Positions 24,401 to 35,080 of a stretch of DNA of 64,000 nucleotides are shown here, piece after piece (position 1 is the first letter of the stretch; each line of letters starts with the position of its first letter). Where the stretch lies: assembly GCA_009193035.1 (NCBI GenBank), contig SWDT01000005.1, positions 124,001 to 188,000 on the forward strand, written 5' to 3'. This stretch comes from Halicephalobus mephisto. Lineage: Eukaryota; Nematoda; Chromadorea; Rhabditida; Panagrolaimidae. The notes beneath the pieces were generated by a model, which worked only from the letters and a program-made list of their open reading frames with translations, made no database searches and was not told the DNA's origin. Both the position numbers and the translations under genes were made by a program.

Positions 24401-26600
24401 ACTGGGATACGATATCCGCCCTCCCCAGCATCACCAATCCTTATATTTTCAGAAACCGACTGAAAAAAAAACAAATACCGACCGAGACGTGGGAATACAC
24501 AACCCTCCAAAAATGGGTCAATCAACATGTAGGTTTACTGTCAAAACTTTTCATTCTAAGATTGACTTTTTAAATTACAGTACTTGCAAAAAACCGACAA
24601 ATTACGAATTTTGACTTTTCTTTCAAGAATAACAATTTTTCAAAAATCGCAATATTCAAAAAATTTTTTCTTTATTCTATAATCAGACTTTTTTAAAAAT
24701 TACAGTACTCAAAAAAATTTAAAAATATAAAATTTTTACTTTTATTCTATGATCAAACTTTTTAAAACTACAGTACTCAAAGAATATTTAAAATATAAAA
24801 TTTTTACTTTTGCTCTATGATCAGATTTTTTTAAAATTATAGTATTCAAAAAAATTTAAAAATATAAAATTTTTACTTTTGTTCTATAATCAGATTTTTT
24901 TAAAACTACAGTACTCAAAGAACATTTAAAATATAAAATTTTTACTTTTGTTCTATGATCAGACTTTTTAAAAATTGCAATATCTAAACAAGTTCAAAAA
25001 AGTCACACATCTTAGTTATGCTTTCGTTCAAGACCAAAGATCCTCCAAAAATACAATAAACAAATTCGAAAAGTTTGAAATTTCAATTTTCAATCAAAAA
25101 CTAAAATTTTTAAAAAATATGAAATTTTAAAAAATTTCAAAAATATCGAATCCCAATTTTCGTACAAAAATCAAAATTTTTTTAAAAATTCGAAAATATT
25201 TTAAAAATTAAAAATCATTATTAATATTTCATTTAAGGAACAAAATTTTTTTATAATACTGTACTTTAAGAAATCCTAAAAGTACCAAACCTTAATTAAT
25301 TTTTTATAAAAAAAACTAAAGTTTTAAAAACACAATATTTAAATGAATTTTAAAATTTAAAATTTAAATTTTTTATAAAAACTAAAATTTCTTTTAAAAA
25401 CATAATATTTAAATAAATTTTAAAATTTTAATTTTTTTATAAAAAAAAGTTTAAAAAACACAATATTTAAATAAATTTTAAAATTTTAATTTTTTTATTA
25501 AAAAAGTTTTAAAAACACAATATTTAAATGAATTTTAGAATTTTAATTTTTTTATAAAAACTAAAATTTCTTTTAAAAATACAATATTTAAATAAATTTT
25601 AGAATTTTAATTTTTTTATTAAAAAAGTTTAAAAATACAGTAATTTTAGAAATTCTAAAAATGTTCAATTTAAATGTAATTTTTATAAAAAATTTAATAT
25701 TTTAAAAATATCGAAACTTAATTAATTTCTTACGTAAAAATCGAATTACTGTGTTTTTAGAATTTAAAAATATTAAATTTAATTTTCTCAATAAAGTCAC
25801 AATTTTGTTCAAATTACTGTATTTTTAGAATTTTTAAAACGTCAAAAAAAATTAATTTAATTTATTCTATTTTTAAAATTTTTAAAAACGTTAAATTTAA
25901 TTTTTCATAAAAAATCACAATTTCATTCAAATTGTTGTATTTTTAGAATTTTTTAAAAAGGCAAAAAAAAAACTAATTTAATCTATTCAAAAAATTATTT
26001 CAGAATACTGTATTTTTAGAATTTTTAAAAACGTTAAATTTAATTTTTCATAAAAAATCACAATTCTGTTCAAAAATACTGTATTTTTAGAATTTTGTAA
26101 AATGTCAAAAAAAATTATTTCAGAATACTGTATTTTTAGAATTTTGTAAAAAGTCAAAAAAGATTTTTTTCAGAATACTGTATTTTTAGAATTTTTAAAA
26201 ATGTCAAAAAAAATTATTTCAAAATACTGTAATTTTAGAATTTTGTAAAATGTCAAAAAAAAATTATTTCGAAATACTGTATTTTTAGAATTTTGTAAAA
26301 TGTCAAAAAAAATTATTTCAGAATACTGTATTTTTAGAATTTTGTAAAAAGTCAAAAAAGATTTTTTTCAGAATACTGTATTTTTAGAATTTTTAAAAAT
26401 GTTAAATTTTAATTAAATTCGGAAAAATCCATGTTCGAAATCAGAAAAATCAATCATATTTTAAGACAGAAAAAATCCATCCAGAATCGAGAGAAGCTTT
26501 CATCGAACGAGCAGATAACGGTCTTCCCAGCGGTGCCCCGGCCTATGCCCAGAGGCAGTCCTCAGCTGGAAACGTCATCCAACCCCAAAGCATGGAATGA
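21443..26600 (+). CDS. clhm-1: CALHM (calcium homeostasis modulator) channel
   Basis: Exons are 21443-21601, 21690-21844, 23871-24528 and 26445-26600; phases match and the total is 375 codons plus stop. CALHM proteins form large-pore, voltage- and calcium-modulated plasma-membrane channels. Evidence: TM1 around residues 38-53 (SVINGLIIVSTIS); the family motif LTFACPCAYPLNIYHS followed by TM2 and the NPSTWKLVHGCC end; TM3 around 113-140; extracellular cysteines; TM4 around 204-230 (QVIAWALIVGIGLMALTT); then a charged cytoplasmic tail. The N-terminus has an Ala/Thr/Ser-rich start. The loop before TM4 has an extra Cys-rich VDPDVCPLCVC segment. The last exon (…IHPESREAFIERADNG…) was found by splice phase after an AAATCAG acceptor; another acceptor at 26469 gives a different, less protein-like frame. 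The symbol follows the C. elegans family member and is by resemblance. Confidence 0.85.
21980..22560. mobile_element. nearly perfect ~580-bp foldback in CALHM intron 2
   Basis: Two arms of about 285 bp are reverse complements with only a few differences and almost no spacer; the centre is near 22268 (CTCTTTAAACGGAG). Both arms keep an open frame reading toward the centre (…ARMADDSSTQEKQTV…, …SRLMFDLCFVF…). Differences between the two frames change amino acids (Pro/Leu, Asn/Asp, Tyr/Cys), so the frames do not look constrained. Left outer sequence AACTGTCCACGC and right outer sequence GCGTCGACACTG end the pairing. Transcribed as part of the intron it would form a long hairpin. No terminal duplication was identified with confidence. 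Confidence 0.8.
22561..22925. other. CALHM intron 2, mixed composition
   Basis: A mixed-composition stretch at 22560-22680 (ATTACGGACCGTTAGG…) follows the foldback and may be a remnant of another element. The rest is AT-rich with nothing recognisable. Confidence 0.3.
22926..23400. repeat. two-copy direct duplication, ~230-250 bp, in CALHM intron 2
   Basis: AACTAATCCTAAATTTTT begins copies at 22931 and 23180. They share ACCATAGAAAAA, GGTTTCTATATAATATCACA, GAATGCAAAATGTAGATCAT and CAAGTTGGATAT in order. The first copy has about 20 extra bases near its start. Shorter derivatives continue to about 23.58 kb. Confidence 0.75.
24660..26400. repeat. tandem repeats filling CALHM intron 3
   Basis: At 24660-24960 an ~80-bp unit contains TTTAAAACTACAGTACTCAA and CTATGATCAGA. 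At 25320-25640 a unit contains AAAACACAATATTTAAAT. At 25790-26400 a unit of about 60 bp contains CAGAATACTGTATTTTTAGA. No exon was found in this stretch. Confidence 0.65.
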
Positions 26601-27970
26601 AACTTTTTTAAAATTAATTTTTTATGTTTTTTCAAAATTGTTGATGTCAAAAAAAAACAATTTCAAATTACGGAAGTTTAATAAATTAAGAGACCTTTAA
26701 TGAACTTGGTCGAAAAACAAAATTAAATATTGTACGTAACGAGACTGGTATTTCAAATATGACCTCAAAAATTAATAAAAAGATTACAAAAATAAAAAAC
26801 ATTAATTCTTGGAATGAATGACGACTAGAGATCAATGGTCAAGTTCGCAATTGAAAAATTAATTTATTACTATTCGTGTCGGGATCACTGAAAATATCTA
26901 AAAAAAGAAAAGTGAAAACTAAGTTGATAATAAAAAAATTAATTTATTACTATTCGTATCAAGATCACTGAAAATATTTAAAAAAAGAAAAATAAAAACC
27001 AAGTTGATAATCAAAAAATTAATCAATCATTATTTTTGTCAAGATCACTGAAAACATTTTTAAAAAAAATAAAAAACCAAGTTGATAATAAAAAAATTAA
27101 TTTATTACTATTCGTATCAAGATCACTGAAGATATCTAAAAAAAATAAAAACCAAGTTGATAATTAAAAAATTAATCAATCATTATTTTTGTCAAGATCA
27201 CTGAAAATATTTAAAAAAAGAAAAAGTAAGAAAATGTTAAATAAAAACAAATTGATTTTAGCACAAAATGTGATTAGAAATATAATACCAAGTTCGTAAT
27301 TGAAAAATTAATTTATCACTATTCGTGTCAGAATCATTAATGAAATTTCTTCTTGGATAATTGAAAAAAAATTTTAAAAATAACAATATTACTACGAATA
27401 ATTTTCAAAGGATCAGTGACTAAGTATATGATTAAAAATTTTTATCTTTATTCGTGTCAGGACCATTGATTGAAATTATTTTTAAAGAATATTAAACAAT
27501 TGCTGAATTTTAAAAATAATGATCTCACCACGAATAATTTTCAAAGGATCAGTGATTAACTATGATTTAAAAATTTTTACCCTTATTCGTGTCAGAACCA
27601 CTAACTAATATTTATTTTTAAAAAATATTAAAAAATTACTGAATTTTAAAAATAATGATCTCACTACGAATAATTTTCAAAGGATCAGTAACAAAGTATA
27701 TGATTTAAAAAATTTCATTTTTATTCGTTCTAGGACCATTGATTGAAATTATTTTTAAATCAATAAAAATGAACGAAAAAACATTAGTTTTCTCCCCGAC
27801 TAATGTATGATTCATTCTCCAACCACGAATTTGATTATTAATCCTCTGTTATCCAATTACGTGGACTATATTTTTTAATCTATCAACTTACAAATTTAAT
27901 AAATGATCTATGGGTTAAGTTACATTTAAAATTTCATTTAATATGTTTGAAAAAAATAATTTTCAAAAAA
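26601..27970. repeat. intergenic repeats with TTCGTGTCAGGACCA motif
   Basis: From 26.87 to 27.76 kb a unit of about 95-130 bp contains TTTATTACTATTCGTGTC, AAGATCACTGAAAATAT and, later, AATAATTTTCAAAGGATCAG. No coding frame is seen. The genes on both sides converge here. Confidence 0.55.
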
Positions 27971-29986
27971 TTACAGTAATTTTTTACAAAAATGAACTAT
28001 GATCAACAGAGAAGTCCCGAACAGGACGGAAACGGCCCGGGCCCCGCAGTACTGGTGGAGTTGGTCGAAGCAGCCCGGGTCGACGACTTCGTCCCTCTTC
28101 AGATCCTCCGCTATCAAGTTGCAGATGTCCGATCTGACTCCAGAAGGACAACGTGCATTGTCGTAGATGCCCAAGTAGCATTCGAGGAGTCCCTGGTACT
28201 GCTTGCAGGTGTCGAAGGGCTTCCCGAACATAGGCTCGCAGACGAGGGACGTGTTTTCGTAACATGTCAGGGCGTTTTTTTCGTCTTCGGTTTTGTAGTA
28301 CAGATCCAGGGTGGGGTACAGGTCCACGTACTCGTAACTATCGAATATCTTGAATCCCGTCGAATTGTCCACGAGCTTCTCTATGCTGGATTGGTAGAAA
28401 CAGTACTCCGAAACGTTCTTGATTGAAGCATAAAAGTCGTTATATCTTCTAAAAATCGTCATGTGTGAAAAATTCGCATTAATAAAAAAATAAAAATGAA
28501 TATTTTTGTGAAATCGTCTTGAAATAAAGTTAAAAAATTTTTTAGAATTTTTATTTTTCGATGATTTTTAAGATTTATATTCGATTGTGAAAATTCTAAA
28601 TTTTCAAAGATTTCAGAATCGTCTATTGAATTCTGAAATATTCCAAAGTCTTATATAATTGTAGAAAATTCCACAAAATTCTAAAAATTCTAAAAAAATT
28701 TTAAAAAATTTAAAAAAAAATTTTCAAAATTTTTACAAAATTCTAAATTTTTAATTTTTAAATTAGAATTTCGAAGATTCTGAAAATTTTTACAATACTT
28801 TTAAAAAATTTCGGAAGTTATGAAATTTTTAAAAATTAAAAAATTCGTCAAATTATAGAAAATTTTAAAATTTAATTAATTTGTAAGTCTTTAAAATTTT
28901 CCAAAATTCTGCAATCTTCGATTAGATTTCAAATAATTTTAATAATTTTCGAAAATTTTTCATAAATTAAAAATAAATATTTTCGATAAAAATTTTGTTT
29001 TTAAAATTCTATGGTTTGAAATTTTTTTTATTGAATTTAGGAAGATTTAAAATTTTCGAAAAATTTAATCGAAAAATTTAATTAAAAACTTACTTTTGGT
29101 TTTCTTTGTAATCTCCGTTAAAAACCACATTGATGGTCCAGTTAACTGGCGGTAGTTTGTTTAAATTCAGATTCGAAACGTTGAAGTACTTCAGAGATGC
29201 CGTCAGAAGGATCTAAAATCAAACTTCTCAATATTACTGTCGATAAAAAAATTATAAAAAATTTTTGAATTTTTTATTTTAGAAAAATTGTATATTTTTA
29301 TTAATTTAAAGAATTTTTTGAAACAGAAAAAATTCAATTTTTTGATTAAAAAAAATTAAAATTTTGAATTCAATCAAGTTTGACAACACGAAGGACGAAA
29401 TTAACAAATTAAAGTGTTATTAATTTTAGTGATTACTGTAGGAAAAATTTACCTGACGATCTTTATCTGTGCAATTGAGTCCCAGTTTCGTTATGTTCAT
29501 AGTGGGCTCGCTTGCAGATTCTGATGTTTCATAAAATCTGTAATTATCGTCCAGAGGATTGTGGATTCTATAAGTATTGATTCTGTAGCGATATCGATAA
29601 GGATCAATGGATCTTTGGACTCTGTACGAAGAATCATCGGATCTCTGAATTCTGTGGCGATATCTATCAGGATCAGCGGATCTCTGAATCCTGTACGAAG
29701 AATCATCGGACCTCTGAATTCTGTGGCGATATCTATCAGGATCAGCGGATCTTTGGATTCTGTACGAAGAATCATCAGATCTCTGAATCTTGTACGGAGA
29801 ATCATCGACGATTCTGTATCTATACGAAGAATCATCAGATCTCTGAATTCTGTGGCGATATCTATCAGGATCCTCGGATCTCTGAATTCTGTACGAAGAA
29901 TCCTCGGGGATTCTGTAAGCATCTTTCTTCTTCCTGTATCCTGCTACAAGAACGAAAAACAGGAAAAACAACAAAATATTTCTCAT
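27971..29986 (-). CDS. secreted or surface Cys-rich protein with Tyr/Arg repeat region
   Basis: Read on the minus strand, exons are 29986-29453, 29212-29094 and 28448-27971; phases match and the product is 376 aa. Residues 1-17 are a signal peptide (MRNILLFFLFFVLVAG). Residues about 18-155 are a low-complexity region of repeated YRIQRSDDSS and DPDRYRHRIQRS units, with a longer unit of about 23 aa. The rest contains at least ten cysteines (NCT, EYCF, TCYE, VCEP, DTCK, ECYL, RCPS, ICNL, GCFD, QYCG) with several N-glycosylation-type Asn-X-Ser/Thr sites. The C-terminus ends in a hydrophobic run (VSVLFGTSLLIIVHFC), which could be a membrane segment or GPI-anchor signal. The Cys spacing resembles nematode DUF19/T20D4.11-like secreted domains, but I could not confirm this. 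The repeat region appears recently expanded. Confidence 0.75.
28449..29093. other. intron 2 of the Cys-rich gene
   Basis: AT-rich low-complexity DNA with degenerate ATTCTAAAAATTT-type words. No exon or element is seen. Confidence 0.45.
29560..29930 (-). repeat. coding tandem repeat (69-bp superunit)
   Basis: Within exon 1 of the Cys-rich gene, blocks containing GATCTCTGAATTCTGTGGCG, ATATCTATCAGGATCA and TGTACGAAGAATCATC (plus-strand words) recur almost without change. All frames on both strands are therefore open here; only the minus-strand frame with the signal peptide is supported. Confidence 0.8.
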
Positions 29987-30099
29987 TTTTCTAGAGGAAA
30001 TGAAACGTCAGAAGAAAATCTTTATTTGAAGCTTTCCCGAATTTTTGCACCTTTATTATTTTTGTTGAACAGATTTCTTTCATAAATAACGGGACTCGC

Positions 30100-30330
30100 C
30101 CTTTTTCAACAATGAAATTTTTGATTTTATTTTTGTTAAACATGATTTTTGAGGATTTATGATCATCGTGATGTCGAAACAGTGTTATGAATCACGTTTT
30201 TTAAATTTTACTTGGTCTATGGAATTTTTTCGAATAACAAATACCGTAATTGAAATACAGTAAACGGTGAAGTTTAGTTAACAAGTTTGAAATATAGAAA
30301 AGTTCGATGTTTGGTTTTTGTGTAAAATTG
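30100..30330. other. intergenic DNA upstream of the Cys-rich gene
   Basis: AT-rich, probably containing the minus-strand promoter of the Cys-rich gene. No defined site is recognised. Confidence 0.3.
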
Positions 30331-30334
30331 GACT

Positions 30335-31055
30335 TGGATTGACACAGAGATAACTTGTGATCATTTGTAACTAGACGTAATCAACGAATAAGAACCTCTG
30401 GCGATAGTCTTCGTATATTTGATCATAACTGTTAGATCGTAGCTAGGGGTTCCTGATCCGCGTGTAGACGAGGAATATGTAGAAACAACTTTATGGAGCT
30501 GAAGATAAAGGGACGTCGCATCAAATCACATGCCATGCAAGATCAAGCAAAAAGTTCTAGTTTGTCTTAATTTAACTTGTTTTCTGTTGTATTGTATGGT
30601 GTGGTATAGCGGACCCCGAGAACGGGACAAACGCTGAGGATAAAGAAGAAAAAAAAGAAGATGGAGCTGAAGATACGAGATAAATCACAACTCTTACAAA
30701 AATTATTGCGCAATCGTACACCTTTCGTTGGTCCTCAGGGCATTTCCCTTCGGGACCAACACTGTGGCTTCCATTCAAATACATAATGCACAATCCAACA
30801 ATAAGAAACGTAATTAGTGATAGAAATACAATCCTTAGAAGGCTGATTCAAACTTAGTACAATAAAAGTATTCAAATCATGTTTTTTTGCATTTAAAAAA
30901 CTATAAACACGTTGATTGTGCTCAATTACAACCAACCTTCTCAGAATTACAACCGTGTCATCAATGATACTTGATTAAAATCCGATATGTGAAGACTATC
31001 GCCAGAGGTCCTTATTCATTCATTACGTCCAGTTACAAGTGATTGCAGAAAATCT
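30335..31055. mobile_element. foldback element, copy 1, interrupted by a solo LTR
   Basis: The left arm carries GTAACTAGACGTAATCAACG, then CCTCTGGCGATAGTCTTC. The right arm carries GAAGACTATCGCCAGAGG, then ATTACGTCCAGTTAC. After the LTR at 30430-30800 is subtracted, the arms stay in register: AATCCTTAGAAGG on the left against CCTTCTCAGAATT on the right. The loop region has AACACGTTGATTGTG. The family is shared with 32545-32882 and 43559-43881. Confidence 0.65.
30430..30800 (-). mobile_element. solo LTR, family 2, long copy
   Basis: On the plus strand it runs TGTTAGATCGTAGC…CACAATCCAACA; on the minus strand it is TGTTGGATTG…CTAACA. Compared with the copy at 38109-38311 it has about 165 extra bases, bounded on both sides by ATGGAGCTGAAGATA. 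The flanks are ATAAC and ATAAG, a 5-bp target duplication with one change. It is inserted in the left arm of a foldback element. Strand is a guess, because both ends are TG…CA. Confidence 0.75.
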
Positions 31056-31362
31056 GTTATTTTTTGGATCTACCTCCAATCACATTACAAAATAAATAAC
31101 CTTTCATAACTTTTGGAGGCTTTCGTGGTGGGAGTTTTTTCATGTTCTTCATATGTAGTTTTTCTACAGAATTCAACTCCCGATGGTAATTTATTAAGAT
31201 CTCATGGTCATTAGGGATTTTCGTGGTGGGAGTTAATTTTACTTCTCTTGGTTAATTCTTCACTCAATGGGATATACGTAAGAATAAGCAAGCTCATTAC
31301 GGTCTTTGGGGAATTTGTGACGAAATTTGATTTTACATTTCGCAGAATTCAGGATTCAGGAT
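31056..31362. other. intergenic DNA 3' of the 7TM gene
   Basis: Mixed composition with a direct repeat of TTTCGTGGTGGGAGTT (near 31122 and 31207). No gene is seen. Confidence 0.35.
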
Positions 31363-32422
31363 TCAGAATTTACTCGGAAGAGTTGTTGCTCCGTTTACAG
31401 TAACCGTTAGGCCAGATTTAAAAGAAGGACAAGATTTCAGTAACGTCTTCAGGATGCATTGTTTGATCTCCTCGTGTTTGGACATGTAGATCAGGCAATC
31501 CAGAGTGGCATTGCAACCAGCACTGAGACCAGCAAAAAGGGTAATAGCCGATTTTACTGAAGGCGGAAATGTGAAAATCTGAATAATGGTTTTTAAAAAT
31601 TAATTTTTTGGGATTTTTACCAAAGTTAGAAGACTAAAAGCAAACGGAATCCCATAGAATACCATATAGTTCAGCATCACCAAGAAGAACTGGATGAACA
31701 TCCGCACTTGACTCTTGAACTGGTTGTTGCCTCCGGTCATGACGATGCTGGAGGACCTCATTTTTGCCAACAGCACCAAACTGACGAGATATACAGCTGT
31801 AAAAGTTTGATTCTTTAATTTTTTGAAGATATAACTTACAGTAAAGCACAATTAAAAAAACTCCAGAGTATACGGTAGACAGGAAAAAAGTATAAGGTCC
31901 TGTGGCCATTCCCGCAGTGCACACCGTAATCGAGACGGATCTGTCGACTCCGACTTGCTTACCGTAAGTCAGAATGATGCACATTGCGACGGCGATGAAG
32001 AAAATCGAAATAATAAAAGCATCTTGTCTTCTGTTACCGTATGACACTGGATTGTAAACAGCTTTGAGTCTTTCAATAGCGATCCCCAAAATGACAATTT
32101 CACTGGCTGTTTTCCCGATCCCGATGAGACTGTTGACAGCATAGCAGGTGCCCTTGTCGTACTTCGTGATCCCCTGGGCACTGGCCACAGCAGTGAAGAC
32201 CCCCCGGATGAGGAGTCCGGTACCGACGAGGAAATTACTCAAAGACAACAACCCCACGAGGTTACTGTAGGCGTTGCTCCGGAGTCTCGGGAAAAAATAA
32301 AAAAGATAAAGAATGAATAAGTTTCCAGTTGTCGATATTATCCCCAGGAGGATTCTAAGAACCGAAATCACGGGCAAAGTATCCACATCTACGACCACCG
32401 CTGTGATTTCGGCAGAACTGAC
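31363..32422 (-). CDS. 7TM chemoreceptor, srsx-like; 5' end missing from model
   Basis: Exons on the minus strand are 32422-31840, 31796-31621 and 31578-31363. Phases match and the frame is open for 325 codons including the stop. The protein has seven hydrophobic segments: TM1 VLRILLGIISTTGNLFILY with the GN motif; an ERLKAVYNPVSY sequence at the DRY position after TM3; and a TM7 with NATLDCLIY in place of NPxxY. Length and pattern fit nematode srsx/srx-type G-protein-coupled receptors, thought to act in chemosensory neurons. No in-frame ATG lies before TM1. The exon starts at a TTATTTTAG acceptor (32423), so a short upstream exon is implied, or the initiation codon was lost (a Val stands where the 35.3-kb paralog has Met). 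A foldback lies about 120 bp upstream. Confidence 0.7.
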
Positions 32423-32544
32423 CTAAAATAATCTTATCTTATAAAAGAACAGAAATGGATGTCGTTATAGAATTGTCTCAGTGCGAATATCAGAGATCCC
32501 ATGATAACTACAGTAATCTGCTCATTGATCTTATGTAATAGTTC

Positions 32545-32882
32545 GCAGGTTCTCTGAAACCAGGTCTGGCGGAATGTAAGGAATACGTAAGAGTCCTTGA
32601 TTGTAGTTTTCACTTTTTTGATTCTGAGTGCAATCGATGACAGAATTACATCCCAACAAAAGATTGGTCGTAACTGAATGTAATCAACGTGTTTGGACCA
32701 TGTTTGTTTCCAGTTAAAAAGGTATTAACACGTTGATTATACTCAGTTATGATCAATCTTCTGTTAGAATACAATCCTGCCATCGATTGTCCTAAGTTAG
32801 AATCAAATAATGTGAAAACCGTAATCAGGAGCTCTTATATGTTCATTCCATTCAGTTAAACCTGATTTCAGAAAACCTGTGT
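32545..32882. mobile_element. foldback element, copy 2
   Basis: Arms of about 145 bp. The left has CAGGTTCTCTGAAACCAG, ACGTAAGAGTCCTTGATT and TGTAATCAACGTG. The right has CACGTTGATTATACTCAG, AATCAGGAGCTCTTATA and GATTTCAGAAAACCTG. The loop carries TTTGGACCATGTTTG. It lies directly upstream of the 7TM gene, where a first exon or promoter would be expected. Confidence 0.75.
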
Positions 32883-32889
32883 TGTTTTT

Positions 32890-33780
32890 TAATTGTTATT
32901 ATACAATCAAACAACTCGCCAAAGATGAGCTCCATCACTCATTTTTAAAATATTTAATTTTAAAATAAGTTATTTATTTTCGCGGATTATTTTAGTGTTG
33001 ATTATTTTCATCGGTTTTAATAATGTAATATATAATCCTTAACGATGAATAGAGGGCTGTGTACCCTATGTAACCCTGACCTAGAACTTCCTATATCCGC
33101 CTAGAAACGACGTAATTTCAAAACACTAATTCCAAAATTATGTGAAATTACAGAATAATTAAAACTCACAATTATCACATAGATTACTGTAGTTCCTAAA
33201 AAGTTCCGAAAATTCGCGTCGAGATCATTTTGTAAAAACTTTAATTCTAAGAATTTTTGCAAGATTCTAAAAATCTTGAAAATTCCAGAAATTTCTGTAA
33301 AATTCTAATTTGAATAAATAATGAAATTAAAATTCAATCAAAATCATTGAAAATTTACTTTTATACTTTAATTTTTAACAAAATTTAAAACTTCAAAATC
33401 CACCTGTGATCCCCTGGACATCGTTTCCGACCGATTGTTTTCTAAAATATTTTTTAATTCAAAAATAAATAAAAAATACTTGTTTAAAATCAAGTGAATA
33501 AAATTAAACAGTAATTTTTTGTTACAATGTATTTAATGAAACATTTTTTCTCTCAGAACATCAAGATCAAAAATGCATAATTTGTTGAATTACTAGTTAT
33601 ACTCGAGAGAATATAAATAAGTACTTTATATAATGACCACTTTCAACCCAAAAGCATAAAAGTTGGAAATACTTGTTTTAGAAAAGAGCAAGAAAAAAAT
33701 TAAATTATCAATATCGAATCTGACGTCATCAAAAATGGTGTAATCTAAAAGTACAAAAATCCAATGCTGACAGAAGTTAA
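32890..33780. other. intergenic DNA, nothing identified
   Basis: AT-rich; one GTGTCGAGAT-type word near 33215 (AATTCGCGTCGAGATCATTT), a motif common in this window's introns. No gene is seen. Confidence 0.35.
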
Positions 33781-33943
33781 TGAATATTACAGTATCCTAA
33801 TCTAGCAGATCCAAGGCCACCGAAAAATGCGGAATCTAGGCGATCAGAACGGCGATAACTTCATCGATCCAAAGAAACTTAACGTTTTTAGAAAAATGCT
33901 ATCAATCGTGTTGTTTGTATTTTTTAACGCGTTTATTGTAATT

Positions 33944-33968
33944 GGTTTAATTAATTACCCAAGTTTGA
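33944..33968 (+). other. SL1 spliced-leader-like sequence, copy 1
   Basis: GGTTTAATTAATTACCCAAG is followed by TTTGA. This matches the first 21 bases of the 22-nt nematode SL1 leader except for a 4-bp duplication (TAAT). The following AAGTAAAG is reminiscent of the SL RNA donor, but no Sm-binding site or SL RNA stem-loops are recognisable downstream. It is probably a pseudogene or a leader captured by reverse transcription of a trans-spliced mRNA, not a working SL RNA gene. Confidence 0.45.
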
Positions 33969-34738
33969 AAGTAAAGTTCGAAGTTAATGAATGACTAATA
34001 CCCTTTCGAAAACTAGAGTTGTCAAAATGTAAGAAATAGAATATTATCCCAAGTTGGCAGATCTCATGTCATTGGGATCTACAAACCTCACGTCATTAGA
34101 AAATGCTAAATTTAGAATTCTAAAAGTGAAATAAATCTCATGTCATCAAAGAGCATTAAATCCAGACTTATGCAAATCTAAGTAATTCAGTGTTATTTAA
34201 GTTAATCACATGTTATCCTAATCTAGGAAATTCGTCATTAAGGAACTTCAAATCTAACAAATCCAGTTTTCCTTGAAAACGTCAAATCCAGCTTTACTAG
34301 AAACCAGGATATCCAGTATTATCCGAAACCCTAAGCCTAATGTTATTTTGATCTACTAAAACTCACATCATTAGAAAATACCAAATGCATCATTATCCAC
34401 AGTTAATATGTCTAATATTATCCGGAAGTAGCAGATTTATCATCATCCGAAGATTGCATATCTGACATTCTTGAAAATTAATACGTTTAAAAACTGCTGT
34501 GACCTGTCGCAGAGGAAGCAGGGAAGGGTATATGTATCTTTATTAGAACATACAAATCATAATTTTTTCCACATATGTATAAACAGTAACACAACAAGAT
34601 AGACCTTATAGGACGGCGATGATCGTGTTGAGATTACCTGAATTGCGCCTCCTAAAATCCCAACAAAGATATCATAAATAAACAAATCTAATATCATCAT
34701 AAGCAAACAAACTCAGTATTATAAGAAGCAAAGATACC

Positions 34739-34908
34739 TTCACACAAAAAAACGTAATTTTTAATTTAGTAACAAATATAAATCGTCACTATTAAATTGT
34801 ATTTTTTGTCACAAATGCCAAATATTTATAAAAAATCTGACAATTATGTCGTATTTTTGTAATATTTCGCAATTGTTACAGGGCCAAAAGTTACGTTTTT
34901 TGTGTGTA
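34739..34908. mobile_element. TA-flanked MITE, copy 4, opposite orientation
   Basis: The left end is CACACAAAAAAACGTAAT and the right end is CCAAAAGTTACGTTTTTTGT then GTGTA. The interior matches the reverse complement of copies 1-3 (AAATCGTCACTATTAAATTG; TTTCGCAATTGTTAC). The left target base pair is TT instead of TA. Confidence 0.75.
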
Positions 34909-35080
34909 ATGTTATCTGAAGTTAAGAGATCGAACTTTGTCAAAACCAGCACATCTAACATTATAAAAAGATAATAAGACAAATATCATCAAAAAATATC
35001 TACAATATGAACAAAAACGAATAAATCTATCATCATCAAAATACTATGTTTATGATATGTTATTATATAGATTTTTAATA

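Larger units (their letters stand above)
33781..35075. repeat. degenerate repeats with ATCTAATATCATC-type words
   Basis: Short units such as AGCAGATTTATCATCATCCG, ATCTCATGTCATTGGGATC and AACAAATCTAATATCATCAT recur with a period of about 40-50 bp on both sides of a mixed-composition island (34495-34665). That island contains TGTGACCTGTCGCAGAGG and a minus-strand AATAAA and may be an old LTR-like fragment, but no target duplication was found. Confidence 0.4.

Noticed and set aside
23904..24614. 236-codon plus-strand frame overlapping CALHM exon 3
   Set aside because: Out of frame with the CALHM motifs, which run through exons 2-4 in a different frame.
27992..28426. 144-codon plus-strand frame opposite the Cys-rich gene
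   Set aside because: Exact antisense shadow of exon 3, which has splice signals and phase support on the minus strand.
29497..30085. 141- and 174-codon frames over the Tyr/Arg repeat
   Set aside because: By-products of a repeat whose unit length is a multiple of three; no signal peptide or splice continuity.
33944..33968. Working SL1 RNA gene
   Set aside because: A 4-bp duplication inside the leader, and no Sm site or stem-loops after it.
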